From: Leptobrachium leishanense
Taxonomy: Eukaryota > Chordata > Amphibia > Anura > Megophryidae
Direction: 5' to 3'
Length of the DNA: 64,000 nt
NCBI GenBank assembly: GCA_009667805.1
Contig: CM019063.1
Coordinates: 348,444,862-348,508,861, forward strand
The number at the start of each line of letters is the position of its first letter. The stretch's first letter is position 1. The translations under genes were made by a program, and so were the position numbers. Below, in pieces: positions 1-10,200 of this stretch. The notes under the pieces are model-generated. The model was not told the DNA's origin. It saw nothing but the letters and a program-made list of their open reading frames with translations, and made no database searches.

Positions 1-1492
1 TTCCTCCCTACTACCCTTCTTGTGAATGGGCACAACATTTGCTAATTTCCAGTCTTCTGGGACGACTCCTGGTAGCAAGGATTGGTTAAACAAATCTGTT
101 AACGGTTTTGCTATTACATCACTGAGCTCTTTTAATAATTTAGGGTGGATCCCATCAGGCCCCATTGACTTATTTGTTTCTTCCTTTGACAGCTGCTGTA
201 GAACCTCCTCCTCTGTAAACTCATATGTAAATGTCTCTTTAGTGTTTCCTCCTAACTGAGGACCCTTTCCTTCCTTTTCTTCTGCAAAGACTGAACAAAA
301 ATATTCATTGAGGCAGTCAGCGAGACTTTTATCCTCTTCTACATACCTTCCTTCCTTTATTTTTAATCTAACTAATCCTTGTTTTACTTTTCTTTTCTCG
401 TTTATGTATCTAAAAAATGTTTTGTCCCCCTTTTTCCCTGACTGAGCTATTTTCTCTTCTGCGTGTGCTTTGGAAGCTCTTATAAATTGCTTTGCCTCTT
501 TCTGCCTAATCTTATAGGTTTGCCCATCTTTTTCACTCTAAGGTTTTTTATAAATTATTGAATGCTGTCTTTTTGTTCTTCACTATTTTGGCCACTTCTG
601 CAGAGTACCACAGTGGTTTCTTCCCTTTTTTGTTTTTGCTAACAAGTCGAATGCAATTGCATGTGGCCTTCAATAATGCTTCCTTTAAATAATCCCATTT
701 CTCCTGGACTCCCTTTAAACTCCTCCAGTCTGATAATGACTCCTTCACACAAAGTCTCATTTTAGAAAAATCTGTTTTTTTAAAGTCTAAAACTTTTGTT
801 TTTGTGTGGTGCGGCTCCATCCCTGTTCTTATATTAAACCATAATGACTGGTGATCACTAGATCCCAAATTTTCACCTACAACAACGTCCGATACCAAAC
901 CTCCATTTGTGAGCATTAAATCCAATATGGCCTCTTTACGGGTCGACTCCTCAACTACTTGTGTTAGAGATAATCCCAGTAGGGAGTTTAGAATATTTGT
1001 ACTCCTGGTGCACCCAGCTGTTTTGGTTTTCCAGTTCACATCAGTAAGATTAAGGTCCCCCATGATAATAACTTCCCCCTTCATTGCCATTTTGGCTATT
1101 TCCTCAAGCAGCAGATTAGCTCTTCTACTTGTCCAGGGGGTCTATAGATCACACCTACACGAGCTACTGTATGATTGCCAAATGTTAGAGTCAGTTTGGG
1201 TTACGCTATGTTCACCTCGCTCACTTTTATTTGGTTCGTTTTTATGTTGTTTTTCACATACAGGGCCACTCCTCCTTTCCTACCTTCTCTGTCTTTTCTA
1301 TTATAAAGAGTACCCCGGTATTGTTATGTCCCAGTTAATTTTCTCACTGAACCATGTCTCAGTAACCGCAACTAAATCTACTTTTTCAGCTGCCATCATT
1401 GCCTCCAGTTCATTGATTTTATTGACTAAACTGCGAGCATTTATAGACACGACTCCGAGCTTGTCATTTTTTTCCCCGCATGTTGCTTGCAC
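1..1492 (-). pseudogene. CR1 ORF2 (endonuclease, linker, start of reverse transcriptase), frameshifted
   Basis: The reading starts near 1492 with the endonuclease N-terminus (motif VVSINARSLVNK, then VDLVAVTETWF), the first catalytic block of the exonuclease-endonuclease-phosphatase fold. The frame breaks between about 1300 and 1090. It then resumes with the block IIMGDLNLTDVNW (catalytic D and N) and the late block GSSDHQSLWF (catalytic DH), both within 548..1090. The linker runs to about 300. Bases 1..259 encode, on the minus strand, the reverse transcriptase entry motif SMGPDGIHPKLLKEL followed by PEDWKLANVVPIHKKG. The catalytic YADD region lies outside the window. The protein would nick target DNA and reverse transcribe the element RNA; this copy cannot because of at least two frameshifts. 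Confidence 0.87.
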
Positions 1493-2541
1493 CCTCCGAT
1501 TTAGTTTTGGGGGACAATCCGGCAGATTGTTTTTTACCCTTTTGCCCCCCTCCTAGTTTAAATATTTCTTTGTGAAACCTTTGAACTTCTCACTGAGAAC
1601 ATATGTTCCCCTATGAGTAAGATGCAAACCATCTTTTTTATACAGTTCCTTTCTGCTCCAATTAGAGCTATCATGGGACACAAAGCCAAATCCTTGCTCT
1701 CGACAGCATTCCCGAAGCCACAAATTAAATTCCCTATTGCGCATCTGCCTATCCTGAATGTTATGCACAGGCAAAACTTCAGAGAATGACACAGTGGACG
1801 CAATCTGCTGTATTTCACCTCCAAGAACACAAAAATCTTCCCTTAATCTCAGAAACCTCATTGCTAGCCAAGTCATTTGTCCCTAGATGGACTAGAACAT
1901 CCACTTCCCCTTGCTGCTTTGCTTGTTTGACAATATTGAGAATACGTCTCTTGTCTCTACGAGCAGTAGCCCCAGGAAGACATCTCACCAAACCACTACT
2001 CCCCAGCTCAACACCTCTTATGATAGAAGGCAATTGTTGCTGGGTGATTCTATCATGTCCCACCTTTTCCTTATTGTCCTTGGTTGCAGTCTTGCATACC
2101 TTAGGCATCGGGGATGGTGGTTCCTCAACTATGGTGTCTGAGCCTACTTCCGTCTTACCACTACACTCTGAAAGTGCCTCAAAAGAATTAAGAAGAGCCA
2201 CAGACTGTGGGACAGGCCTTCTATCCACAACTCTAAGTCTCCAAGATCCTACAGTAGTCCATCTGCCACTCCTAGGAGGCCTCTGTGGCAGTGGCATTGT
2301 AACAGTCATAGCCATAGCCTGAGTTTGTGTAACAGATAATTTACAAATCTCAGACTTCAAACAGGCAATTTCCTGCTGCAATAAAGAGAGCTGCCTACTA
2401 GGGATTTACCGATACCACTTTTTTAAGACCGAGTACGAGTACCGATACTTTTTAAAAGTACTCACCGATACCAAGTACCGATACTTTAATGTCATGTGAC
2501 GCTTTCCAATAAGAACAGACCATATAAAAATGCCCCCAGCT

Positions 2542-2590
2542 CTATATCTATATATCTATATATATATATATATATACACACATACACACA

Positions 2591-2623
<33 letters not shown>
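2542..2623. repeat. Compound (TA)n/(CA)n/(TACA)n microsatellite in hAT F1
   Basis: TA, CA and TACA units follow each other just before the minisatellite. Copy 2 of the same element lacks this tract, so it expanded after this copy separated. Confidence 0.9.
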
Positions 2624-2780
2624 TGCCCCCCCAGCTCATGGGTATGCCCCCCAGCTCACACATGGGTATGCCCCCCAGCTCACACATGGGTATGTCCCCC
2701 AGCTCACACATGGGTATGCCCCCCAGCTCACACATGGGTATGCCCCCCAGCTCACACATGGGTATGCCCCCCAGCTCATG
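2624..2780. repeat. 24-bp minisatellite, about six units, in hAT F1
   Basis: The unit is of the type CCCCCCAGCTCACACATGG followed by GTATG. The first and last units lack the CACA and are shorter. Because 24 is divisible by three, every frame stays open, giving apparent repetitive proteins on both strands that are not genes. Copy 2 of the element carries about three units. Related units occur in hAT families F2 and F3. Confidence 0.92.
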
Positions 2781-2794
2781 GACCCCCCCCAACG

Positions 2795-3257
2795 ATACTT
2801 ACCTTCCTGGGCGCCGCCGGGAATGTCTCCGCGCGCGCTCGTTGGAAGGACCCCAGCCGCGACCACGTGGGACCATGTGATCGCGGCTGGGGTCCTTCCA
2901 ACGAGCGCACGCGGGGAAACTTTCCCGGCGTCACCCAGGAAGGCAAGAATCGTAGCGGAGAGCAGCTGCAGGGCCTGTCTGAATGCTCTATTGGCATTCG
3001 GACAGGCCCTGCAGCTGCTTAGTGTGTTTATACTTACCTTCCTGGGCCACTCCGGGAATGTCTCCGCGCGTGCGCTCGTTTGAAGGACCCCAGCCGTGAT
3101 CACATGGTCCCACGTGGTCATGGCTGGGGTCCTTCCAACGAGCGCACGCGCGGAGACATTCCCGGCGACGCCCAGGAAGGTAAGTATCGCAGAGAGCTCC
3201 AGGGACGGCTGTGTGAATGCCGATAGAGCATTCGGACAGCCGCCGCAGCCCCTCGGA
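2795..3257. repeat. Four GC-rich hairpins A-B-A'-B' with outward 5' splice-site motifs
   Basis: Hairpin A (about 2795..2950) has long arms meeting at CCACGTGGGACCATGTG. Hairpin B (about 2955..3024) is a tight palindrome around GAATGCTCTATTGGCATTC. A' (about 3029..3189) and B' (about 3195..3257) repeat the pair. Outer edges carry CCAGGAAGGTAAGTAT: minus strand at 2795..2802 and 3030..3037, plus strand at 3180..3187. The fourth edge, near 2935, is decayed to GGCAAGAAT. All three intact sites point away from their hairpin. Dense in CpG and CGCG. Confidence 0.85.
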
Positions 3258-3640
3258 TGCCGGCTCAATGCCGGCTTCCGGTATCGGAAAAAATATCGGG
3301 GGGGTACTGCAGGAGTACCAAGTACTCCTGCAGTACCCAGTATCGGCCCCGATACCGATACTAGTATCGGTATCGGTGCAACCCTACTGCCTACATATCA
3401 GGCACACTCCAAACCTCCAAAAATTGGATCTAAAAACAAATGCATGACAGCTCTTACACTGGACCAAGCCTGCCATTATAAAAGAATGGATTTAAACCAA
3501 CAAATCTTACCTTTTTGTAGGTTTTCTACCTCCTGTCTAACCTTAGAGATCTTCTGGAGATACTCTGGAGGTAGTCTATGTGCTCACTTTGAAGACTTCA
3601 CTTAGAAGGCTTCCCAAGCTCAAGCGTAGAGTCAGGGCTC

Positions 3641-5550
3641 AAGGTTTCAAATCCTGAGCCGGAATTTGGAACACTTCAAAAGCATTTCACGTTTTCATGA
3701 GATTCGAAAAAGCTTTATCTATTCTTTTAAAATCAGACACACACACACACTTTTTTCTTCTTAAGAATCCATTATACTTTATTACTATTCATTTATTCAG
3801 GATTTATCATTATTATAGGTAAGATTAGCTCTGCAGGAAATGCTTTCCATATTCCAAGGATTCTGAAGCTGACGTAAATAATGCAGTGAACACTTATTTA
3901 CAATCGTCTCAGGTAGCAGACAAGCCGAGGCTTCCCCTGTAACATTTGATAATCAGAAATACTAAGATAAATCTGTAAATAGCTGAACACAATATATGTA
4001 ATTCAGCACTTCTATTGCAGGGATCAACTCTGCCCAGAAGCGCAGAACATAAAGCATACATCTTTGAGTCACTGATCTCAGCTTTATTAAGAGGTCCCGG
4101 AAGAGGGAATCTTTTCATGATTCAGCTATCAGAACTACTTAGCAAAATGATGACAGTCCCTTGTATAATTTTCCTGCAATATGACGCTGTCTCGCACCAT
4201 TCTGATGACCCCTGACTCTACGCCATTTTCCCCTGAAATTATGTTTTGACACCACTTCCCATTGGTTAAAATTTTATCATGCGTTATTGGAATTGATGCA
4301 TTTGATTCTGACATACATTAATGATGTCAGAGGACATATCTTTAAATATATAGCACTCCTGTCCATCAGGGCTATGTTGTGGTTCTTGCTGTGCAGACCC
4401 AGTATGGATTGTTACCAATCAGGACCTGTTAGCGGTTTTCTGGAATCCTGACCTTGGCTTTGTTCTGTCATTCTGTGTTCCTCTAGATCCCTAACATCTA
4501 GTGTGTTTATTGTTTTTTAGCGTAGGATAGTTTTGGTTTTACCCACCATTATACGAATCGCTACAGGGCTTAGTTTTTCACTTAACGGATTATCACAATT
4601 GTAACATTATAGACTTGCAGTGGCACTCAATGTGTCCGAATAGAGAACCATTGGATTGGCTGATCGCCCCCCTGCTACCTCTTTCTAAAAACTGTCCTAA
4701 GTATGCCCTTTTCTTTGCTCACCCTTCAGCTGCGCCGATCAGCTGAAACAGATGAGACACGGAGGACTTTACTCCGCCCTCCCAGCTGTCAGTCAGCAGA
4801 GCAGGATTTGTATTTCCCGCTTCTGCTGACTACTGCCGAGTAGAAGTCATTGCGCTTTCAGCGCGATGGCGTCTCCAACTCGCCACAGTAGCTGGCGGGA
4901 GCGAGCCGCTGGCAAAAGTCGGCGGCTGTGATTAGTGTTGCGCGCATCCTCTTGCGCGTAACACTAATCAAAGAAGGTGGAGCCGGGAGGAAGCCTGCTG
5001 ATTGGCTGGTTTACGTGATAGGCGCTTTGCACGTAAACCTTAAGCCAAGTTGAAGATTTACCATGACGGGAGCAGAAGAGGAGGGAGGGGAGTAAAAAAA
5101 AAAACCAAAAAAAAAAAACAAAAACACGGCGTTGGAAAAGTGTCGTTTTTAGGATGAGCGTAACATAAAAAAAATAAAAATACTGAATGAATAGGTAGGG
5201 CAATAGGTAGAATATAATATAGAAAAAAGGGGGTGATTTTCAGCCTAGAGTGTTCCTTTAAGTATATGTCCTATTTACATAAAAAAACAGATCTGGTACA
5301 TCTTACTATATTACTGGCACGTTAGGAATATACTGAAACCTTTGTTTATTGGAAATTTTAAAGCAATATACGGATACTCCATTTGTAAAAATATGCATGC
5401 ACCAAGTCTGTGGGTTGAATTCTACCATGCAATACTATGCTTGTCTTACCATACCAGTTACAAAGCAGTGCACAGCAGAAGCATGAGTCAGTGCCAAGGG
5501 TAGAACACCGGTGTTTAGGTCAGGAAGGAGACGTCTACAGACGTTTAACT
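3641..5550. other. Mostly unassigned AT-rich DNA, with a TTAA-type MITE right end
   Basis: No coding signal was recognised. A tight inverted repeat lies at 4930..4969 (GATTAGTGTTGCGCGC and its complement). The stretch 4610..5261 ends in GTGTTCCTTTAA, the kind of terminus seen in TTAA-flanked frog MITEs, but no matching left end was identified. Confidence 0.4.
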
Positions 5551-5612
5551 CAGGGCATGACAAATTTGCTTTGAATCTAGGAGCCAGCTAAAAAAGTTAG
5601 GAGCCAGTTTTT
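5551..5612 (-). mobile_element. Fragment of hAT family F4 end
   Basis: CAGGGCATGACAAATTTGC, followed by the words TAGGAGCCAG, matches the right terminus of the complete F4 element (34003..35135) read on the opposite strand. Only one end is present. Confidence 0.6.
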
Positions 5613-5935
5613 TTTTTCTTCTCGTAATAAGTTTGTGATCATCTCCGGTCTCTGTCTCCCTCACTGCTATTGCAGAATAAAATGGCTTGTGTATTAATTT
5701 TTAAAATCTATATATTCTTTAAAAGCACAGCACCCTTTCTCTTATGTAGTACTGATGTGCGTCTGTAAAGATACACGACACAGGTTTACACACCGTTATG
5801 CCTCTCAGGATCCCTGAGAACTTGGCAATGAGTATACAAGCCATTTTATGCTCTGGATCAGCCTGTGTGTGTCACAGGGAAATCAGAGGTTTCTGTTCAG
5901 ATTATAAAAAGAATAAAATAAAAATCAGACAGCTG

Positions 5936-6795
5936 TGTCATTTTAGGGTTATGTTAAACATCACCTGTTTGTATTTAGTTTACAACAGTAGCAGAACTAT
6001 TGAACGGACCTTGGGATACTGAGACGAGGGGGGGGGGGGCTGAACCGCAAGTCTTTTATCCTTACTAGGAGCTGTTGACCTGTGCCACCACCTCACCTTC
6101 CTGGCCTCCAGCTCTTCGGTTCAGAGCTGCCATCCCTCCCTTCAGTCCGTCCCTTTTTGTGCAAAAAGTACTTAAGAGATACACAATTCTTGTATGGACG
6201 CACAAAAGTTATGTACACTACATAAATTGCATAAGGAAAAAAAAAACAGGAAAAAGAAGGGAGGGGTTGATTTTATTTTTACATAGTGTTCCTTTAAGGC
6301 TAGGGTCAGACGAACGCATTTTTCACGTGCGTTTAGCCGCACGAAATCACGGCCGTGCTAGCAGCAAATGACGTCCAATGCCGGGGAACATACGACGAAC
6401 GGCCGCACGAAAGTTCGTCCGTGCAACGCAAGTGGCCAATGAACGCATTTTTTCAAGAACGTCAAACCGCTACTACTGACGTACAGAGTGCGCTGCGTCC
6501 GCATAGCGGCGTGTGTGTGTGATTAGGAGACGTCAGACGCTGCTAATGTCCGGCCAACATAACGTCCAGACACAAAAAGTGTTTTATTGATGATCCGTAC
6601 AAAATCACGGACGAAAAGGCGCATCGTATGACCGCTATCGCGTATTCCGGGAAAAAATACGTACGTTCGAACGCACTTTTTCACGGACAACGTGAAAAAT
6701 GCGTTCGTCTGACCCTAGCCTAAAGTAAACAGGAAATTATTTTACCCGATGTGCCGATTATTTTATTAATTGACTAATCGTTGGCTGCAGCCCTA
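5936..6795 (+). mobile_element. hAT family F5, 5'-truncated copy holding a Harbinger-like MITE
   Basis: The sequence parallels the F5 copy at 46045..46713 (same order of ACAATAGTAGCAGAGC-like and GGAGTCCTGTG-like words). It ends in GTTGGCTGCAGCCCTA at 6795, the F5 right terminus. The left end is lost or too diverged. A Harbinger-like MITE (6298..6720) interrupts it; the F5 copy at 46 kb keeps the unfilled site. Confidence 0.65.
6298..6720. mobile_element. Harbinger-like MITE, GGCTAGGGTCAGAC group, copy 1
   Basis: The termini GGCTAGGGTCAGACGAACGC and its complement are nearly perfect and flanked by TAA on both sides (6295..6297 and 6721..6723). Comparison with the empty site in the paralogous hAT copy near 46624 gives a 3-bp target duplication, which fits PIF/Harbinger (TWA targets). 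The inside is CpG-rich with no coding capacity. Copies of the same group lie at 7761, 19346, 27057, 42318 and 58348. Confidence 0.75.
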
Positions 6796-7756
6796 GATAA
6801 TATTATAAAATCGCTTGGTAGTGAAGGGGTTAAATAGAAATACATTGGAAGCATATGAAAGAGTTTCGTAAAAGAAATATTCTAGTGGTTTTTAAACCTT
6901 TTTTTTTTTAAGTTTTATAATCACAGACACATACACACAACATGAAATGAAAACAAATCAAACCTGTCATTTTCCAAGACTTTTTTCTTTTACTTCAAAA
7001 ACAGATTTTGTTCCATCTACAAAGATTGATCTGTTGCTGATTTGCTCACTTAGACCGTGTTTAAGCAGAAGTAAATGGTTGTCAACAAAACTCTTTTTTG
7101 CCTGCAGTTTAGAGTAAAATTGCATATAATGGACTTGTGTTCAACATGAAACATTGCTTCCCCAATCAAGGATGTCTACCCCTGCCTCGACATGGCCACT
7201 TTAGCAAGGTAATTATAGAGTGAGGCCCATCTTCTGCACAAATGTATGTCACTCTGTATATGCTGATTGCCATCTGTGGGAGATAAAAGGAGAAATCAGC
7301 AGAAAATCTAGGCCCTTGGTGTGTTCCTTTTATGATGATTTTGTGTACAGTGTCAAACAAGGGCAGTTCTGTCAACAATTTGACACAAACTTCTGTTACA
7401 TGGAGCTCTCCCTTTATTTCTTCGCTTACACAAAATTCGTTTAGACCATGGCTATGTGCCCCTTCAAATTCCTCTTTGCAACAGGCTTCTTTAAGCAGCA
7501 GAAATTAACTGTCAAATGTGATTTTAACATTTGTATCCTTAAAATAAATGTGTTGTTACGAACTGCCATTGCACAGACTCCTCTGACAAGAATTGGCGTA
7601 CAGAAGGATACTCCGACTTGCCGTTGTCACTATATCCTAGGCACTGAAGAGCAGCTGTTGGCATAGGCCTTGATGTTGAACAATTGATTGACAGGTGAAG
7701 CGGGGGGGGGGCACCTCTCTGATATTGTGCTCTGTTCACGTGCAGTAGAAACAAAA
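6796..7756. other. Unassigned AT-rich DNA
   Basis: No element termini, coding signal or RNA gene recognised. Poly-T and poly-A runs only. Confidence 0.4.
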
Positions 7757-7760
7757 TTAA

Positions 7761-8187
7761 GGCTGGGGTCAGACCAGCGCATTTTTAACGTGCGTTCTGG
7801 CGCACTTAATCACGGCCGCACTAGCAGCAAATGACGGGCAATGACAGCCAATATACGAAGTACGGTCGCACGAAAGTCCGGCTGCGCAACGCAAGTGGAA
7901 AATGAACGCATTTTTTCGAGAACGCAGAACCGCTAGTACGGACGTACAACAGAGTGCGCTGCGCCCGCTAGCGGTGTGTGTGTGATTTGGAGACGTCAGA
8001 CACTGCTCATGTCCGGCCAACATAACGTCCAGACACCCAAAGTTTCCTGGTTTGGATTCGTAAAACATCACGCACGAAAATGCGCATCGTATGACAGTTT
8101 TCGCATATTCCGTGAAAAAATACGTCAATGCGTTCGGACGCACTTTTTTACGTTCGCGTGTAAAAATGCTTTCGTTTGACCCTAACC
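7761..8187. mobile_element. Harbinger-like MITE, GGCTGGGGTCAGAC group, copy 2
   Basis: The left end GGCTGGGGTCAGACCAGCGC pairs with the right end TTCGTTTGACCCTAACC, flanked by TAA at 7758..7760 and 8188..8190. The internal words (GTGCGCTGCGCCCGC, CCGGCCAACATAACGTCCAG) match copy 1. Confidence 0.75.
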
Positions 8188-8231
8188 TAAAAGGACTCAA
8201 AACAGGCCACTCTAAATGCCATCCTCTAGAT

Positions 8232-8712
8232 CAGCGTTTCTTACACCTGTTCACGGGACCCTCAACCAGGCAGATCACCTTGGGGAAATTGCAGACTGAA
8301 TCCTGCAATCATTGAGCAGAAAATCCGATCACCTGTGCTGTGCTTCAGATATCTGGAAAGCTTACTGTTAGGCTGGGTTCACACCTGGGCGTTTTAACAC
8401 GCGTTCGTGCGCGCTTTAAAACGCAGGAACGGGGAAATCCCATGCTTTGCTATGGGACCCATTCAGACCTAAGCATTTTACAGCGCGCAGGAACGCGCGT
8501 TAAAACGGCCAACGCAAAAAGAAGTTCGGGAGCTTCTTTTCGGGCATACAGCAGCGCGTTCGCGGCCATATAATAGCCGCGAACGCGCTGCAACGCGCGT
8601 TCACGCGTTTTTTGTATGCGCGAACGCGCGTAAAAACAAACGCGCGCATTGCGCGACGCCCAGGTGTGAACCCAGCCTTAGGGGGTCCCGAGGACAGGTT
8701 TGAGAAACACTG
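8232..8712. mobile_element. Short hAT non-autonomous element A, with nested MITE
   Basis: It runs from CAGCGTTTCTTACACC to GGTTTGAGAAACACTG, flanked by perfect CTCTAGAT at 8224..8231 and 8713..8720. The right duplication also serves as the left duplication of the next element. A GC-rich Harbinger-like MITE (8371..8677) is inserted in it. The same family occurs at 39.8-40.2 kb. Confidence 0.85.
8371..8677. mobile_element. Harbinger-like MITE, GGCTGGGTTCACACC group, extremely CpG-rich
   Basis: The ends GGCTGGGTTCACACCTGGGC and its exact complement are flanked by TTA at 8368..8370 and 8678..8680. The body is packed with ACGCGCGTT-type words and an inner inverted repeat around GCGCGTTCGCGGCC. 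It has no coding capacity. Confidence 0.8.
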
Positions 8713-8720
8713 CTCTAGAT

Positions 8721-10196
8721 CAGTGGTTCCCAACCGCGGTCCTCAAGTACCCCCAACAGGCCAGGTTTAACCCCTTAAGGACGGGAGTAATTTTACAACT
8801 TCGGCGCTGTTTCGGAAGTAGAAGTTTGCTGAGCTCATTTTGACCATTTTTAAGTCACGTATTCCTATACCACCCAGACAAATTATATATCGTTCTTTCC
8901 GTCAGACTCGGCAGATTAATAATATATCATTATTATATGTATATGTCATGCCCTGCCAAAATGCTATAACAAAAAAATGTAAAAAAATTAGAATTTTCAA
9001 TAAAATTTCAATCTTCCACAGTGTGTAAAGTGTTTTTTTTTAAAAATTTTATTATCCGAGGCTCTGCGGTCATATTCTATTGGGTAGATTTGTTAAAAAA
9101 ATTAGAACGGTGAACCCATTTTTTTTTTGGGGAGAAATTGCGTGATTTTAGCTAAACCCCCCCAAAAAAAAAAAAATCATTAGTGAAGCATCATTGTTCA
9201 CATTATAATTGAAATGTGAACAATAGTGCTGCGTTAAAAAAAACAAAAATATTTTTTATTATTATATTTATTATTTTTTTATTATTTAATTTATTATTTT
9301 TTTATTATTTTTATTTTTACTTTTTTTACACTTTTATTTCACTTTTACCATGGTCATGTTTGATATCATTGGAAAGGCCATGCTCTGGCCTTTCCAGCAA
9401 TATCAGACATGACCCCCCTAGCTGCCACCGATCAGGAGATAAAGGGGTTCAAAGAACCCCCCTATCTCCTGCAAGGGATTTCCATGGGAAATCCCTTTGC
9501 AGCTAGGGGGTTCACGGTTAACTGACATCATCGCGCATGGCGCGATGAGTCAGTTGACCGGGGGGTGACCAAGAGGTGGGGGCTGCCATCCAAGATGGCG
9601 GCCCCCACCGGAAATAGGCCGCGATCGGGCCCAAATTAGTGCCCGGTCGCGACCTGGCAACTAAGGGGTTAACCCCCCCATACATCGCTGGAAAGGTCAG
9701 GCTGTGACCCTTCCAGCGATGCTGGCCACAGCCGCCGGGGACCAGGCGATCGGGAGATAGAGGGATCCGAAGGATCCCTCCCCTCCCCTCCAGGCGCTTC
9801 CCCTGCTCCGGCGGGGGGGGGGGGGGGGACGCCTGAAACTGACGTCATCGCGCCACCGGCGCGATGATGTCACAACGCCGGAGGAGGGATCACACTGATC
9901 TGACTCCGGGGGAGTCAGAACAGCGTGGGAGCGACCGGAGAAGGTGAGTATCTCCCGGGGGGGGGGGCTCTAAACGCCGAGGACGTACATTTACGTCCTG
10001 CGGCGGCAAAGCCCGCCTAATGCAGGACGTAAATGTACGTCCTGCGGCGTTAAGGGGTTAAAGGATTACCTTAGGGGAAATGCTCAGTGATTGCAGGATT
10101 CAATCTGGAGAAAATCATGTAACCTGTGCTGTGCTTCAGGTAACTGGAAAACCTGACCTGTTGGAGGTACTTTAGGACCGTGGTTGGGAACCACTG
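8721..10196. mobile_element. Short hAT non-autonomous element B, split by TTAA elements
   Basis: The left end CAGTGGTTCCCAACCGCGG and right end CGTGGTTGGGAACCACTG are inverted repeats. Flanks are CTCTAGAT at 8713..8720 and 10197..10204. Without the insert (8767..10061) the element is about 180 bp, close to its relatives at 40007..40187. Confidence 0.85.
8767..10061. mobile_element. TTAA-flanked piggyBac-like non-autonomous element(s), probably two abutting
   Basis: It begins TTAACCCCTTAAGGACGG and ends GTTAAGGGGTTAA. A second junction CTAAGGGGTTAACCCCCC at about 9662..9680 suggests two elements sharing the TTAA at 9669..9672. The first half is AT-rich (8940..9350), then GC-rich with inverted repeats (for example around 9530..9545 and 9838..9870). 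A 5' splice-site motif, AAGGTGAGTAT, lies at 9941..9951. TTAACCC ends with TTAA targets fit piggyBac, but no transposase is present, so the superfamily is inferred. Confidence 0.65.
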
Positions 10197-10200
10197 CTCT

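Larger units (their letters stand above)
2399..3386 (+). mobile_element. hAT family F1, complete non-autonomous copy 1 (988 bp)
   Basis: The ends are TAGGGATTTACCGATACC and, at the right, GGTATCGGTGCAACCCTA, which is nearly its reverse complement. The element is flanked by a perfect 8-bp duplication CTGCCTAC at 2391..2398 and 3387..3394, as expected for hAT. No transposase is encoded. Inside, in order: an AT-rich arm, a TA/CA/TACA microsatellite, a 24-bp minisatellite, four GC-rich hairpins arranged A-B-A'-B', and a right arm built of short GTATCGG-type inverted repeats. It sits in CR1 ORF1. A second complete copy is at 14510..15287. Confidence 0.9.
1553..3605 (-). pseudogene. CR1 ORF1 with esterase-like (SGNH) domain, split by a hAT insertion
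   Basis: On the minus strand, 2381..1815 encodes a stretch ending in VDVLVHLGTNDLASNEV. This contains the GTND block of SGNH hydrolases. After a frameshift near 1815-1876, the next frame carries KDGLHLTHRGTYVLSEKF, which supplies the D-x-x-H catalytic pair of the same fold, and stops at 1553. The N-terminal half, rich in charged and leucine residues like the usual coiled coil, resumes beyond the hAT element at 3395..3605. ORF1 proteins of this kind bind the element RNA; the esterase is thought to act on lipids or membranes. The ORF1-ORF2 spacing is short (stop at 1553, ORF2 start near 1492), as in intact CR1 elements. Non-functional here. Confidence 0.78.
1..3640 (-). mobile_element. CR1-type non-LTR retrotransposon, 3' part outside the window, interrupted by a hAT element
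   Basis: Read on the minus strand, this is a LINE of the CR1 group. It has a 5' ORF1 ending in an SGNH/esterase-like domain, then an ORF2 with an apurinic-type endonuclease, a linker and the start of reverse transcriptase. The window edge cuts it inside the reverse transcriptase. A 988-bp hAT element (2399..3386) sits in ORF1, and the CR1 sequence resumes at 3395. The 5' boundary near 3640 is approximate because no target duplication could be matched. Several frameshifts make it a dead copy. An esterase-like ORF1 plus endonuclease and reverse transcriptase is characteristic of CR1-like elements. Confidence 0.88.

Noticed and set aside
2496..3268. Long open frames on both strands (up to 210 codons) with repeated short peptides
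   Set aside because: They come from the 24-bp minisatellite and GC palindromes, whose period and composition keep all frames open.
6298..6720. Assignment of the GGCTAGGGTCAGAC MITEs to TTAA-specific superfamilies (piggyBac or Kolobok)
   Set aside because: Some copies have TTAA at both ends, but comparison with empty sites and the TTA- or TAA-only copies gives a 3-bp duplication.
8371..8680. CpG island promoter of a host gene
   Set aside because: The CpG-rich block coincides exactly with a MITE bounded by inverted repeats, and no gene follows.
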